Below, piece after piece: positions 23,686 through 32,150 of a DNA stretch of 45,619 nucleotides. This DNA is from Roseiarcus fermentans (GTDB lineage Bacteria; Pseudomonadota; Alphaproteobacteria; Rhizobiales; Beijerinckiaceae), in NCBI RefSeq assembly GCF_003315135.1, contig NZ_QNRK01000009.1, forward strand, positions 3,132 through 48,750. Reading direction: 5' to 3'. A program made the position numbers and the translations under genes. The notes under the pieces were generated by a model. It saw only the letters and a list, made by a program, of their open reading frames with translations, did not search any database and was not told the DNA's origin. How positions within the stretch are numbered: position 1 is the stretch's first letter; every line of letters starts with the position of its first letter.

Positions 23686-23781
23686 ATGTTGGCGGCTACA
23701 CTTCTATTGACTGTCCTTTATCTATGTCAGGCACGAGCGACACTCGCCCTGAAGGCGGTTCCAGCGAGGACGGCGAGGTGA
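23686..23781 (+). CDS. Possible 31-residue hydrophobic peptide
   Basis: An ATG with AGGAG 6 bases upstream opens MLAATLLLTVLYLCQARATL and ends after 31 codons. The first 14 residues are strongly hydrophobic, like a small membrane peptide or signal. It overlaps the next frame, whose ATG lies inside it, so either could be the translated one, or the peptide could act as a leader. Confidence 0.3.
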   Translation: MLAATLLLTVLYLCQARATLALKAVPARTAR

Positions 23782-23975
23782 GCCTGCGGCCCCTCGCCAG
23801 CGACGACGAGGCCGCCGAAAACGGGTTGGTCGAGGTCTTCGCATTCGACGCCACGCAGTCGCATGATCCGGCCGGCGCGGCCGATGACGGCGCGGGCGCG
23901 AAAGCCCGCCCGGCTTCCGAGCCATTCGCCCCGGCGACCCTGCGCGAGGCCGCCCGGGCCCTGATGAACATCTGA
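23724..23975 (+). CDS. Small acidic hypothetical protein
   Basis: 83 residues, acidic and disordered-looking (many Asp, Glu, Ala, Gly, Ser), ending in a short amphipathic helix TLREAARALMNI. No family recognised and no strong ribosome site before the ATG. The presence of a following small gene and a strong terminator at 24289 supports a transcript through here, but coding is uncertain. Confidence 0.4.
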   Translation: MSGTSDTRPEGGSSEDGEVSLRPLASDDEAAENGLVEVFAFDATQSHDPAGAADDGAGAKARPASEPFAPATLREAARALMNI

Positions 23976-24025
23976 TCCCCTTCGGCCCGAACGGCCGGCT
24001 TTCCTTCCTTTCCAAGGCTCTCGCC

Positions 24026-24193
24026 ATGATCCGATCCAGCAAGACCGCCTCGCCAGCCTTCCGTTTCAAGGTGTTCGTCAAGGGAGGCGACGGCCGTTGG
24101 CGCGTGGCCTCCCTGCACACGACCGCCCGGGAAGCGCAGTGGACCGCCGACCTGCTCGTCAGCCGCCAGGGTTTCATCGCCCGCACGATGTGA
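24026..24193 (+). CDS. Small basic hypothetical protein (55 residues)
   Basis: MIRSSKTASPAFRFKVFVKG, then a WRVASLHTTAREAQWTADLL segment, ending in IARTM. AAGG lies 9 bases before the ATG. The pattern of two tryptophans, alternating beta-like strands (FRFKVFV, RWRVASL) and an amphipathic helix looks like a compact folded domain. I cannot name a family. It is the last frame before the strong terminator at 24289. Confidence 0.5.
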   Translation: MIRSSKTASPAFRFKVFVKGGDGRWRVASLHTTAREAQWTADLLVSRQGFIARTM

Positions 24194-24288
24194 GGCGCGC
24201 CGCTGATCGCGCCGCGCGGTAGCCGCGCTCGGACGCGCGGTGCGCGGCCAGCCGTCGCGTCGACTGCCATCAAAGAGCCGTTCGAAAG

Positions 24289-24318
24289 AGGCCGGGCGTC
24301 ACGCCCGGCTCTTTTTTT
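24289..24318 (+). terminator. Strong Rho-independent terminator
   Basis: GCCGGGCG (24291-24298), loop TCA, CGCCCGGC (24302-24309), then TCTTTTTTT. It closes the small-gene transcript on the plus strand. Confidence 0.85.
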
Positions 24319-24349
24319 GCCGCGCCGCCCGGCCGCCGCAACCGGGGCC

Positions 24350-24382
24350 AAAACGCGCAAAAGGCCGGGCGAACGCCCGGCC
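24350..24382 (-). terminator. Terminator of the GNAT gene
   Basis: On the minus strand GGCCGGGCG, loop TT, CGCCCGGCC (24382-24363), followed by TTTTGCGCGTTTT. It lies 34 bases after the acetyltransferase stop and faces the plus-strand terminator at 24289, whose stem is nearly the same sequence. Confidence 0.8.
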
Positions 24383-24415
24383 CCTGTTCTCGTCAGTCCG
24401 AAATCTCCGGCCGCT

Positions 24416-25066
24416 CTAAGCCGCGCTCCGGTTCTCCCGCTCCGCCTGCGCCGCCGGCGTCGCCACGGCGGCCGCATTCACGGCGCGCCACTGGGCGTCG
24501 AACAAGGCGACGCCGAAGTCGACCGCGTCGTCCGCCGCTTCGCGCATCAGCGAGAACGGGGTCGGCCTGCGGGCGCGCAGGCGGCCCGTCAGATTGCACT
24601 CCTCGAAGGTGAAGTGGGTCTTGAACTTCTGGGCCAGCATCCTCATGCCGATGTTGTCGGGCAGGCAGATGATCTCGATCGTCTCGACGCCGTGATTGGA
24701 CGCCGCGCGCTGGATGCGCCGGAAGAGGTTCTCGCCGATGCCGCGCCTTCGGTATTCGTGCTCGACTGAAAAGGCCGCCTCGGCGTGGATGTGCCGGCCG
24801 AACGGGGCCTGCTCGCTCCAGATCGCGGCGTTCGACCGCAATTCGGCCGCGCCGACGAGGTCGCCGTCGATGAAGGCCCCGTACAGCAGGTCGCCCTGGC
24901 CGAAGCAGTGCTCGGCGTAGTGAACCAGGAAGTCGTCGGACATCCCGCCGCCAAACCGTTCGTGCCGGCTGCGCGGGTCGAGGCGCAACAGGTGGTCGCG
25001 GTAGGCTTCCATGTCCGATGGCCAGAGCCGACGGACCTCCACGGTCGCTGTTTTCGTGTCGCTCAT
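24416..25066 (-). CDS. GNAT-family N-acetyltransferase
   Basis: 216 residues. The GNAT acetyl-CoA loop is EHEYRRRGIGENLFRRIQ (about residues 103-120), preceded by the AAELRSNA and AEAAFSVE strands. The N-terminal RRLWPSDMEAYRDHLLRLDP segment resembles acetyltransferases fused in other proteins to CoA-ligase-like domains. C-terminal residues 180-216 are alanine-rich without a known fold. Substrate unknown. It is monocistronic between its own promoter and terminator. Confidence 0.85.
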   Translation of the reverse strand: MSDTKTATVEVRRLWPSDMEAYRDHLLRLDPRSRHERFGGGMSDDFLVHYAEHCFGQGDLLYGAFIDGDLVGAAELRSNAAIWSEQAPFGRHIHAEAAFSVEHEYRRRGIGENLFRRIQRAASNHGVETIEIICLPDNIGMRMLAQKFKTHFTFEECNLTGRLRARRPTPFSLMREAADDAVDFGVALFDAQWRAVNAAAVATPAAQAERENRSAA

Positions 25067-25110
25067 GTTGTACCTCGCCGAGTTCGCGTCGGCGTTTCAT
25101 TCCCCATATC

Positions 25111-25140
25111 GTTATATGCTGCGGCGCAACATAAAATCAA
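25111..25140 (-). promoter_or_regulatory. Sigma-70-like promoter of the GNAT gene
   Basis: On the minus strand TTGATT (25140-25135), an 18-base spacer, then TATAAC (25116-25111), 45 bases before the ATG at 25066. The region is distinctly AT-rich. Confidence 0.45.
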
Positions 25141-25159
25141 GCCATGGGCGCGGGATTTT

Positions 25160-26146
25160 TCACACGTCTGTCCCGAGTTGGAGAAGAACCTTGCCGAGCG
25201 CCTGGCGGCGCGAGATCGCCTGGAACGCCTCGAGGCGCCTTTCGATAGGAAATATTGCGTGAACATGCACTTGCAGTGCGCCGGATTCCGCCCAGGAAAG
25301 CAACTGGGACATGTTGTCGCGATTCGCCTCCGGCTCGCGGGCGACGAAATCGCCCCAGTAGACGCCACGAATGTCGCAGCCCTTGAGCAACGTCAGGTTC
25401 AGCGGCGGCTTGGGGATCTCGCCCGAGGCGAATCCGATCACCAGGAGCCGGCCCTTCCAGGCGAGGGAGCGCAGGGCGAGCTCGGTCAGCGGACCGCCGA
25501 CCGGATCGTAGACGACGTCGACGCCCTTCCCCCCCGTCAGGGCTTTGAGGCGGGCGCGAAAATCCTCGGTGGCGTAGTTGATCGTCTCCGTGGCGCCGTA
25601 GCCGCGCGCGAAGGCGAGCTTGTCGTCGGAGGACGCGCAGGCGATCACCCGCGCCCCCATCGCCTTGCCGATCTCGACCGCGGCGAGGCCGACGCCGCCC
25701 GAGGCGCCGAGCACCACGAGGCTCTCGCCCGGCTTCATCTCGGCGCGCTGTTTCAGCGCGTGCAGCGTGGTGCCGTAGGCGATCGACAGGCCCGCCGCCT
25801 TGTCGAGCGCGAGCCCCGCGGGCACATGGGCGAGGCGATTCGCCGCAATGGCGATCGCCTCACGCGCGGCGCCGAAGCCGGTCGAGCCCATCACCCGGTC
25901 GCCGACCGCGAACCCGGTCACGCCCGCCCCGATCTCGGCGACTCGGCCCGCGAACTCGCCGGCCGGCGAGAACGGCGGCTCCGGCTTGAGCTGGTACTTG
26001 CCCTCGATGATCAGCGTGTCGAAGAAATTGAGCGCCGCATAGACGATGTCGACCACGACCTCGCCGGGTCCGGCGACCGGCCTCTCGACCTCCGTCACGA
26101 TCAGCGTCTCTGCGGGACCAAGCGCTGGACAGATCAGGGCTTTCAT
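25160..26146 (-). CDS. Zinc-independent medium-chain dehydrogenase (NADPH:quinone oxidoreductase-like)
   Basis: 328 residues. The N-terminal GroES-like half (ALNFFDTLIIEGKY, PPFSPAGEFAGRVAEIG, GDRV) and the Rossmann half with LGASGGVGLAAVEIGKAMGA (about 145-164) and DPVGG are typical of QorA-type enzymes. The catalytic zinc ligands of alcohol dehydrogenases are absent. It probably reduces quinones or enoyl substrates with NADPH, and the true substrate is not readable. GAGGAGC precedes the ATG. It is on the minus strand next to the GNAT gene, but that gene has its own promoter between them. Confidence 0.9.
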   Translation of the reverse strand: MKALICPALGPAETLIVTEVERPVAGPGEVVVDIVYAALNFFDTLIIEGKYQLKPEPPFSPAGEFAGRVAEIGAGVTGFAVGDRVMGSTGFGAAREAIAIAANRLAHVPAGLALDKAAGLSIAYGTTLHALKQRAEMKPGESLVVLGASGGVGLAAVEIGKAMGARVIACASSDDKLAFARGYGATETINYATEDFRARLKALTGGKGVDVVYDPVGGPLTELALRSLAWKGRLLVIGFASGEIPKPPLNLTLLKGCDIRGVYWGDFVAREPEANRDNMSQLLSWAESGALQVHVHAIFPIERRLEAFQAISRRQALGKVLLQLGTDV

Positions 26147-26297
26147 ACACGGCTCCTCGTTTTACTCATTCTTCATTAACCACAGGCAGGTTTACAAGGC
26201 GGGCGCTCGCGAGCAAAGCGTGGGGTCGGAATTTCGCCCCGATCCGGCGGCAAGGGGGCGCTCGCAGCGAGGGTTGGGCGGTTCGAAGGGTAGGCTT

Positions 26298-26948
26298 ATG
26301 ACATTTCGCAAGGTTTCGTCTCGTTGGCGCGCGTGCGCCGCCTGGGCCGCAGCCGCCGTGGCGCTCGCAGGCGCCGCTCCGGCCGAGGCCGTCTCGAAGA
26401 AGACCGAGGCGGCGAAGCCCAATCTGGTGGCGAGCTTCGGCGACTGGAACGTGTTCGTCGGCCAGGCGGGCCGGGGCAAGATCTGCTACGTGCTCGCCCA
26501 GCCCAAGACGCGCGAGCCGGCCGCCAAGCGCGAGGCCGGCTACGCCTTCATCTCCGACCGCCCCGTCGAGGGCGTGCGCAACGAGGTGTCGTTCATCATG
26601 GGATTCGACGTCGCGGGCGGCGCGGCGGCGGCGGCCAAGGAAGCAGAGAAGCCCGACCCCAAGGCGGCCAAGACGAAGGCCAAGCCCGAGGCCAAGGCCA
26701 AGGGCGGCGGCGTTTCGCCGGTCGCCACGGTCGGCGACGAGACTTTCGACCTCTTGCCCAAGGGCGCCAATCTCTGGGTGAAGAACGCCGCGCGCGAGAG
26801 CGCCCTCATCACCCAGATGAAGGCGGGCGTGACGCTGACTGTGAAGGCCGCCTCGACCAAGGGCTCGCCGACCACCGACAGCTATTCGCTCGAAGGCTTC
26901 TCCCAGGCGATGGACCGGCTGTCGAAGGAATGCCCCGGGAAGGGGTGA
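26298..26948 (+). CDS. IalB-family (invasion-associated locus B) exported protein
   Basis: 216 residues with a signal peptide (about 1-31, AAAAVALAGAAPAEA). The IalB core is recognisable: FGDWNVFVG, KICYVLAQPK with the first family cysteine, AYAFISDRPV-like strand (GYAFISDRP), LLPKGANLWVKNAA and the C-terminal GFSQAMDRLSKECP. Residues 107-138 are an Ala/Lys/Pro-rich insertion not expected in the family. IalB proteins are periplasmic and widespread in alphaproteobacteria, and their role outside Bartonella is poorly known. The start at 26298 opens the signal peptide and follows an AGGG/TAGG site. Confidence 0.88.
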   Translation: MTFRKVSSRWRACAAWAAAAVALAGAAPAEAVSKKTEAAKPNLVASFGDWNVFVGQAGRGKICYVLAQPKTREPAAKREAGYAFISDRPVEGVRNEVSFIMGFDVAGGAAAAAKEAEKPDPKAAKTKAKPEAKAKGGGVSPVATVGDETFDLLPKGANLWVKNAARESALITQMKAGVTLTVKAASTKGSPTTDSYSLEGFSQAMDRLSKECPGKG

Positions 26949-27103
26949 GCCCCCTTCTCCGCCGGGAGAAGGCGGCGCCGAGCGGACCTGCCCACGTCCG
27001 GGCCGCCCGCCGCCGTGGTCAGCCGGTCGGTCGCCCGGCGCGAGGCGGCGCGCAACGGGCCGACCCGATCGCGTTCGGGGGCGACAAACGGCCGCAGGGC
27101 CGC

Positions 27104-27126
27104 GCGCCCCGGCCGAGCCGGGGCGC
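27104..27126 (-). terminator. Perfect hairpin after the chitinase gene
   Basis: GCGCCCCGGC (27104-27113) pairs with GCCGGGGCGC (27117-27126) across a three-base loop, 10 bases beyond the stop codon of the minus-strand chitinase gene. No T-run follows, so it may be a terminator stem or a 3'-stabilising structure. Positions 26949-27135 contain no gene. Confidence 0.45.
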
Positions 27127-27135
27127 GGAAGGCGC

Positions 27136-29241
27136 TCAGGCCTTCTCGAAGATCGATGAGAACTGGTAGGCGGACTGCGCGAGCCCGCTCGCGGTCGGCG
27201 AAGCCCAGGTCGCCCCCGCCCCGCTGCCGTTGTCGCGCGCGACCGACCACATCGACAGCCGGCCGATGTCGCTGCCCGCGCCGCTGGCGTAATTCGACAG
27301 AAGCTGGGCGTCGGCGAGCGTGAACACTTCGGACGAGACGTCGTTGACGCCGATCATCGGCGTGACGCCGATCGTCGCCTTCAGGCCGAGCGACTTGATC
27401 AGCGCCGCCGTCGCCTGAACCGCGTCGATCGCGTCCTGACCCATCGCGCCGCCGTTGTCGACCGCCGAGCCGTAATCCATCGTCATGATGTTGACGACGT
27501 TCGGGTCGACGCCGTCGTTCTTGACGTCCTGCAGGAAGGCCTGGCCGTTCGAGTCGGGGCCGGTCGGCAGCACGGGTATGGTGAACGAGATCTGCAGGCC
27601 GGGATTGGCCGCTTCGAGCCCGAGGAGGGCCTGGTCGCGCAGGTGAATCGACGCCGTATTGGCGATCGCCGCGCCCTCGACGTCGAAGTCGAGCGACGTC
27701 ACGCCGTAGCGATTGATCACCGACTGGTATTCCGCCTGGAGCGCGGACGCGCTGGTCGCCGCGACCGCCGGGTCGGTCCCGGCCGAGCCGCCGAACGAGA
27801 TGATGACGTTTCCGCCGATCGCGCGCAGGTTCTGGACCTGCTGAAGGATGGTCGAGCCGTCGGCGAGCTTGTCCCCGGCGATCGTCCCCGTCCCGCCCCA
27901 GCCGATCTGGTTTTGACCGGAACTCTGGATGAAGGCGAGCGTGAAGGTCTTGATGCCGGAGGCCTGGGCGATGGCGACCAGATTCTCGTCCTGGGTCAGG
28001 CCCATGTCGATATAGGGCGCGAACACGACGCTCGCGGCGCCGCCCGCCGCTGCGGCGGCGGTCGTGACGCTGACCGCGGAGCTTGTCGGCGAAGCGCCGT
28101 CGGCATCGACCGCGCTGACGCTGAACGTGTAGGCGGTCGACGCCGCGAGGCCGGTCACCGTGCCCCGCGTCGAGGTCGTGGTCGCGACTTCCTTGCCATT
28201 CTCGTAAATATCGTAGCCGGTGACAGCCTGGCCGATCGGCGCGGCGGCGGCGTTCCAGCTCAGCGTCGTCGAGTTGGAGGTGGTGTACGCCGCAGCGAGG
28301 CCCGCCGGCACGGTCGGCGCGCCGCCGGTCGTGCTGCCCGGCGCGGCGCCGATGATCGTCCAGGGCTCGCCGCCGCCCGAGGCGCCGCTGTTCTTGGCGG
28401 GGTCCTGATCCTGGGTCCACCAGTTCGCCGCGTAGACGATGTTGTTTTCCTGCGCCTCCATCCCCTGGGTGTAGACGGCGGTCGCGGACCAGATCGGAAT
28501 CGAAGCGGCGGCGGTCGTCTTGACGCTCAGCGCCGAACTCTGCGCCGAGGTTCCGGCGGCGTCCTGCGCCGCCACCGTGAAGGCGTAGCTGGTCGAGGCC
28601 GTCAAACCGGAGACGGCGAAGCTCGTGGTCGTTGTCGTGCCGAGAACCTTGCCGTTCTCGTAAACGACGTAGTCGGTGATCGTCTCGCCGCTCGGAGGGG
28701 CGACGGCCGTCCAGCTCAAGGTCGTCGCGGCGGACGATGTCGACGAGTCCTTGAGGCCGCCGGGCGCCGACGGAACCGCGCCGCCGGTGGCGACCTGCAG
28801 CGCCGAACTCTGCGCCGAGGTTCCGGCCGCGTCTTCCGCCGCCACGGTGAAGCTGTAGCGGGTCGAGCCCGTCAGGCCCGATGCGACGTAGCTCGTCGAC
28901 GTCGTCGCGCCGATCGCTGTCCCGTTCTCGTAAACGATGTAGTCGGTGATCGTCTGTCCGGTTGGCGGGGCGACCGGCGTCCAGCTCAGGGTCGTCGCGG
29001 TGGCGGACGTCGCGGACGCAGCGAGCCCTCCCGGCGCTGACGGGACCGTCTTGGAGGTGGACCCGCCGGAGCCCGCATCGACAACGGTCCAGGGCTTGCC
29101 CGAGCCGGGACCGCCGTTGTCTTGAGCGGGATTGTCGCCTTGGGTCCACCAGTTGGCGATATAGATCACGCCGTCGAAGGTGACTTCTTGGCCGACTGTA
29201 TAGACGCCCGTCGTCGACCAGACAGGAATGTTCTTTGTCAT
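27136..29241 (-). CDS. Multi-modular GH18 chitinase with two CBM5/12 and three FnIII domains
   Basis: 701 residues. Order: CBM5/12 (about 4-53; YTVGQEVTFDGVIYIANWWT), FnIII (66-150), FnIII (156-245), CBM5/12 (250-300; YAANWWTQDQDP), FnIII (312-400), GH18 (410-698). The GH18 strand TSLDFDVEG near residue 520 supplies the DxDxE catalytic core, and NIMTMDYGS matches the later active-site strand. It hydrolyses beta-1,4-N-acetylglucosamine chains. The ATG at 29241 is set by GGGAGGGG 5 bases upstream. Translation begins directly at the first chitin-binding module, so there is no classical signal peptide. A 23-codon extension from 29310 does not create one. The first two FnIII domains are recent duplicates. 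Confidence 0.93.
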   Translation of the reverse strand: MTKNIPVWSTTGVYTVGQEVTFDGVIYIANWWTQGDNPAQDNGGPGSGKPWTVVDAGSGGSTSKTVPSAPGGLAASATSATATTLSWTPVAPPTGQTITDYIVYENGTAIGATTSTSYVASGLTGSTRYSFTVAAEDAAGTSAQSSALQVATGGAVPSAPGGLKDSSTSSAATTLSWTAVAPPSGETITDYVVYENGKVLGTTTTTSFAVSGLTASTSYAFTVAAQDAAGTSAQSSALSVKTTAAASIPIWSATAVYTQGMEAQENNIVYAANWWTQDQDPAKNSGASGGGEPWTIIGAAPGSTTGGAPTVPAGLAAAYTTSNSTTLSWNAAAAPIGQAVTGYDIYENGKEVATTTSTRGTVTGLAASTAYTFSVSAVDADGASPTSSAVSVTTAAAAAGGAASVVFAPYIDMGLTQDENLVAIAQASGIKTFTLAFIQSSGQNQIGWGGTGTIAGDKLADGSTILQQVQNLRAIGGNVIISFGGSAGTDPAVAATSASALQAEYQSVINRYGVTSLDFDVEGAAIANTASIHLRDQALLGLEAANPGLQISFTIPVLPTGPDSNGQAFLQDVKNDGVDPNVVNIMTMDYGSAVDNGGAMGQDAIDAVQATAALIKSLGLKATIGVTPMIGVNDVSSEVFTLADAQLLSNYASGAGSDIGRLSMWSVARDNGSGAGATWASPTASGLAQSAYQFSSIFEKA

Positions 29242-29312
29242 AAAGACCCCTCCCGCGCGACAGTCGCTCGCAGAATTGCACGACCGCTCTCGCCCAGCTC
29301 TCTTCGTCATAT

Positions 29313-29341
29313 TGATAAAATCCTAACGCTGATCACGTCAA
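29313..29341 (-). promoter_or_regulatory. Sigma-70-like promoter of the chitinase gene
   Basis: On the minus strand TTGACG (29341-29336), a 17-base spacer, and TTATCA (29318-29313), 72 bases before the ATG at 29241. Confidence 0.5.
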
Positions 29342-29652
29342 GGGCGCGATCCGGGGCGGCATACGGCGACACGGGCTTTGTTTTCTTTTTTTGGTTTATT
29401 TGGCGACCATCGGCGGCTTGGACAATGCATATATGACGGGTTTCACGGGGTTCCCGATTCCCGCCGCCTCGTCCTGCGCCTCGATCAGGCGGGCGCAGAC
29501 CCCCGCCGGCTCCTCGCTCGCCCGCGCCCTGTGGCGGCGGCCCGGCTCGCTCCGGCGCTGCCGGCGGGCTGATGGGACGGCCCGTGAACCGGCGGCTTGA
29601 CCGCATCGTTCATTCGTGAACTGATCGGCGGCGCAATCCGGGGAGGGATGAC
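29342..29652. other. Gap between the chitinase and DUF2147 genes
   Basis: No supported gene; short frames here are alanine/arginine-rich without ribosome sites. The AT-rich portion (29378-29440, including TTTGTTTTCTTTTTTTGG and ATGCATATATGAC) likely carries control elements for the plus-strand DUF2147 gene. Confidence 0.35.
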
Positions 29653-30027
29653 ATGGCGAGGGTGTTGCTCGGGAGCGCGGCGATTCTGGCCGTGTCGATG
29701 TCGGCGGCTGCGGCCGGAGACGCCACGGGCCTGTGGCTGCGCGACAGCGGCGCGTCGAAGGTGCGGATTGCGCCCTGCGGCGGCGAGGCCTTGTGCGGCT
29801 CGATCGTCTGGCTCAAGGATTCCAGCGGCCCGGCCAAGGTCGGCCAGCAGGTCTTCTTCGGCATGAAGCCGCACGGCGACAACGTCTGGACCGGCTCCGC
29901 CTTCAACCCCGAGGACGGGAAGACCTATTCCGGCAAGATGACCCTGTCGGGCGACAGCCTCACCACCGCCGGCTGCGTCCTCGGCGGCCTGATCTGCAAG
30001 TCGGTCGCCTGGACGCGGGCGCGGTAG
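29653..30027 (+). CDS. DUF2147-family exported protein
   Basis: 124 residues with a signal peptide (1-21, AAILAVSMSAAAA). The mature part follows the DUF2147 pattern: GLWLRDSGASKVRIAPCGG, LCGSIVWLKD, FNPEDGKTYSGKMTLSGD and the terminal GCVLGGLICKSVAWTR. The four cysteines are positioned for two disulfides in the periplasm. DUF2147 proteins form small beta-barrels of unknown role. This one is slightly short in the loop between LCGSIVWL and the W-G-Y/F segment. Confidence 0.85.
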   Translation: MARVLLGSAAILAVSMSAAAAGDATGLWLRDSGASKVRIAPCGGEALCGSIVWLKDSSGPAKVGQQVFFGMKPHGDNVWTGSAFNPEDGKTYSGKMTLSGDSLTTAGCVLGGLICKSVAWTRAR

Positions 30028-30043
30028 CGGCGCGCGCCGCGTT

Positions 30044-30796
30044 TCACGCCGGCTTCTTCGCCGCGAGCTGGTAGTTGACGCCGAGGTCGTCCGTGAGCCG
30101 CCAGCTGCGGCGCAGCGGGTCGTAGGAGACGCCCTTGCGCTCGATCCCCTTCAAGCCCGCCTGACGGGCGGCGAGCGTCAGTTCTTCGGGCGTGACGAAC
30201 TGCTCCCAGCGATGGGTGCCGGGCTCGATCCAGCGCAGGATGTATTCGGCGCCGACGATGGCGAGGACGAAACTGCGCAGCGTGCGGTTGACGGTCGAGG
30301 CGAGGAAGATCCCGCCGGGCTTCAGCAGCGACGCCGCCTCGGCGACGAAGCGGGCGGGATCGGCGACGTGCTCGACCACCTCCATCGCCGTCACGACGTC
30401 GAATTTGTCCGCGCCCGCCGCCATCTCCTCGACGGTCGCCACGCGATATTCGAGTCTCGCCCCGGTCGCCTCGGCGTGGCGGCGCGCGACGCCGATCGAG
30501 GCGGGAGCCGGATCGATGCCGAGCACGTCGCCGCCGAGCCGCGCCAGCGGTTCGGCGAACAGGCCGCCGCCGCAGCCGACGTCGAGGATCGTGAGGCCGC
30601 TCAGCGGCAGGCCCGCCTCCGCCTCGCGGTGAAAGCGCCGGGCGAGGGCGTCGAGCGCCCAGGCGACGCGCACCGGCGTCAGGCGATGCAGCGGCGCCAT
30701 CGGCCCGTTCTCGTCCCACCACGACTCGCCGAGCGCGTCGAACCGCTGGACTTCCTCGGCGATGACGCTTCTGGCCGATTGCGCGCTCATGTTCAC
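30044..30796 (-). CDS. ubiG: Ubiquinone biosynthesis O-methyltransferase
   Basis: 250 residues. The SAM-binding motif is ILDVGCGGGLFAEPLARLG (about 69-87), with GIDPA, VVTAMEVVEHV and FLASTVNRT. The N-terminal FDALGESWWDENGPMAPLHRL is the UbiG signature. It methylates both hydroxyl groups in ubiquinone synthesis at the membrane surface. It is divergent from lysC, with a 115-base shared upstream region, an arrangement seen in many Hyphomicrobiales. This ubiquinone serves SdhCDAB, encoded elsewhere in the window. Confidence 0.95.
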   Translation of the reverse strand: MNMSAQSARSVIAEEVQRFDALGESWWDENGPMAPLHRLTPVRVAWALDALARRFHREAEAGLPLSGLTILDVGCGGGLFAEPLARLGGDVLGIDPAPASIGVARRHAEATGARLEYRVATVEEMAAGADKFDVVTAMEVVEHVADPARFVAEAASLLKPGGIFLASTVNRTLRSFVLAIVGAEYILRWIEPGTHRWEQFVTPEELTLAARQAGLKGIERKGVSYDPLRRSWRLTDDLGVNYQLAAKKPA

Positions 30797-30911
30797 CTCG
30801 GGAAAGCGGGTCGACGCCGGCCGGCGTTGACCCGCCGGGGGCGCGCCCTTATACGGCGCCGCGACCCCTCGCGCGAGCGGCGCTTTCCCTTACCGAAAAC
30901 CGAGGTCCTTC

Positions 30912-32150
30912 GTGTCGCGTCTGGTGATGAAATTCGGCGGCACGTCGGTCGCCAACGTCGAACGCATTCGCAACGTCGCGCGGCACGTGAAACGGGAAGC
31001 GGACGCGGGTCACGAGGTCGCGGTGGTGGTCTCCGCCATGTCCGGCAAGACCAACGAACTCGTCGCCTGGTGCAAGGAGACCGGATCGCATTTCGACAAT
31101 CCGGAATACGATGCGATCGTCGCCTCGGGCGAACTGGTGACCGCGGGCCTGCTCGCGCTGGCGCTCAAGGACATCGGCTTCAAGGCGCGCTCGTGGCAGG
31201 GCTGGCAGATCCCGATTCTCACCGACGACGCGCACGGAAGCGCGCGGATCGCCAAGATCGACGGCGCGCGCCTGATCGACGGGTTCGGCGCCGGCGAGAT
31301 CGCCATCGTGGCCGGCTTCCAGGGCCTGCACGCGCCCACCAACCGGGTGACGACGCTGGGGCGCGGCGGCTCGGACACCTCGGCGGTGGCGCTCGCCGCC
31401 GCCATCCACGCCGACCGCTGCGACATCTACACCGACGTCGACGGCGTCTACACGACCGATCCGCGCATCGTGCCCAAGGCGCGGCGGCTCGACCGGATTT
31501 CGTTCGAGGAAATGCTCGAGATGGCGTCGCTCGGCGCCAAGGTTCTGCAGGTGCGCTCGGTCGAGGTGGCCATGGTGCACAAGGTCAAGCTCTACGTGCG
31601 GTCGTCATTCGACGATCCGGCCGACCCCAAGCTTGGCACACTCATTTGCGACGAGGAGGATATCGTGGAGCAGCAGGTCGTCACCGGTATCGCCTTCTCG
31701 CGCGACGAGGCGCAGATCACGCTGCGCGACGTGGCCGACAAGCCCGGAGTCGCCGCCGCGATCTTCGGCCCGCTCGCCGAGGCCAGCATCAATGTCGACA
31801 TGATCATCCAGGTCGTGTCTGAAGATTCGGCCACGACCGACATCACCTTCACCGTCTCGGGCGCCGATTTCGAGCGCGCCCAAAAAATCATCGCCTCGCA
31901 TCGCGAGGCGATCGGCTATGCCCGGATCAACGGCACGGAAGAGGTGGTGAAGGTGTCGGCGATCGGCGTCGGCATGCGCTCCCATTCCGGCGTCGCCGCC
32001 CGCGCGTTTCAGGCGCTGGCCGCCAAGGGCATCAACATCCGCGCCATCACGACGTCGGAGATCAAGTTCTCGATGCTGATCGACGAGCCCTACACCGAAC
32101 TCGCGGTGCGCACGCTGCACTCGCTCTACGGTCTCGACGCGAAGGCCTGA
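30912..32150 (+). CDS. lysC: Aspartate kinase
   Basis: 412 residues. The N-terminal kinase domain shows VMKFGGTSVAN, VVVSAMSGKTNEL, LGRGGSDTSAVALAAA and CDIYTDVDGVYTTDPR. The C-terminal regulatory part has two ACT domains (about 265-335 and 345-405; PGVAAAIFGPLAEASINVDM and SHSGVAARAFQALAAKGINI) that bind lysine and/or threonine. It phosphorylates aspartate in the first step to lysine, threonine, methionine and diaminopimelate. Size and layout match the alphaproteobacterial monofunctional enzyme. Confidence 0.97.
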   Translation: MSRLVMKFGGTSVANVERIRNVARHVKREADAGHEVAVVVSAMSGKTNELVAWCKETGSHFDNPEYDAIVASGELVTAGLLALALKDIGFKARSWQGWQIPILTDDAHGSARIAKIDGARLIDGFGAGEIAIVAGFQGLHAPTNRVTTLGRGGSDTSAVALAAAIHADRCDIYTDVDGVYTTDPRIVPKARRLDRISFEEMLEMASLGAKVLQVRSVEVAMVHKVKLYVRSSFDDPADPKLGTLICDEEDIVEQQVVTGIAFSRDEAQITLRDVADKPGVAAAIFGPLAEASINVDMIIQVVSEDSATTDITFTVSGADFERAQKIIASHREAIGYARINGTEEVVKVSAIGVGMRSHSGVAARAFQALAAKGINIRAITTSEIKFSMLIDEPYTELAVRTLHSLYGLDAKA

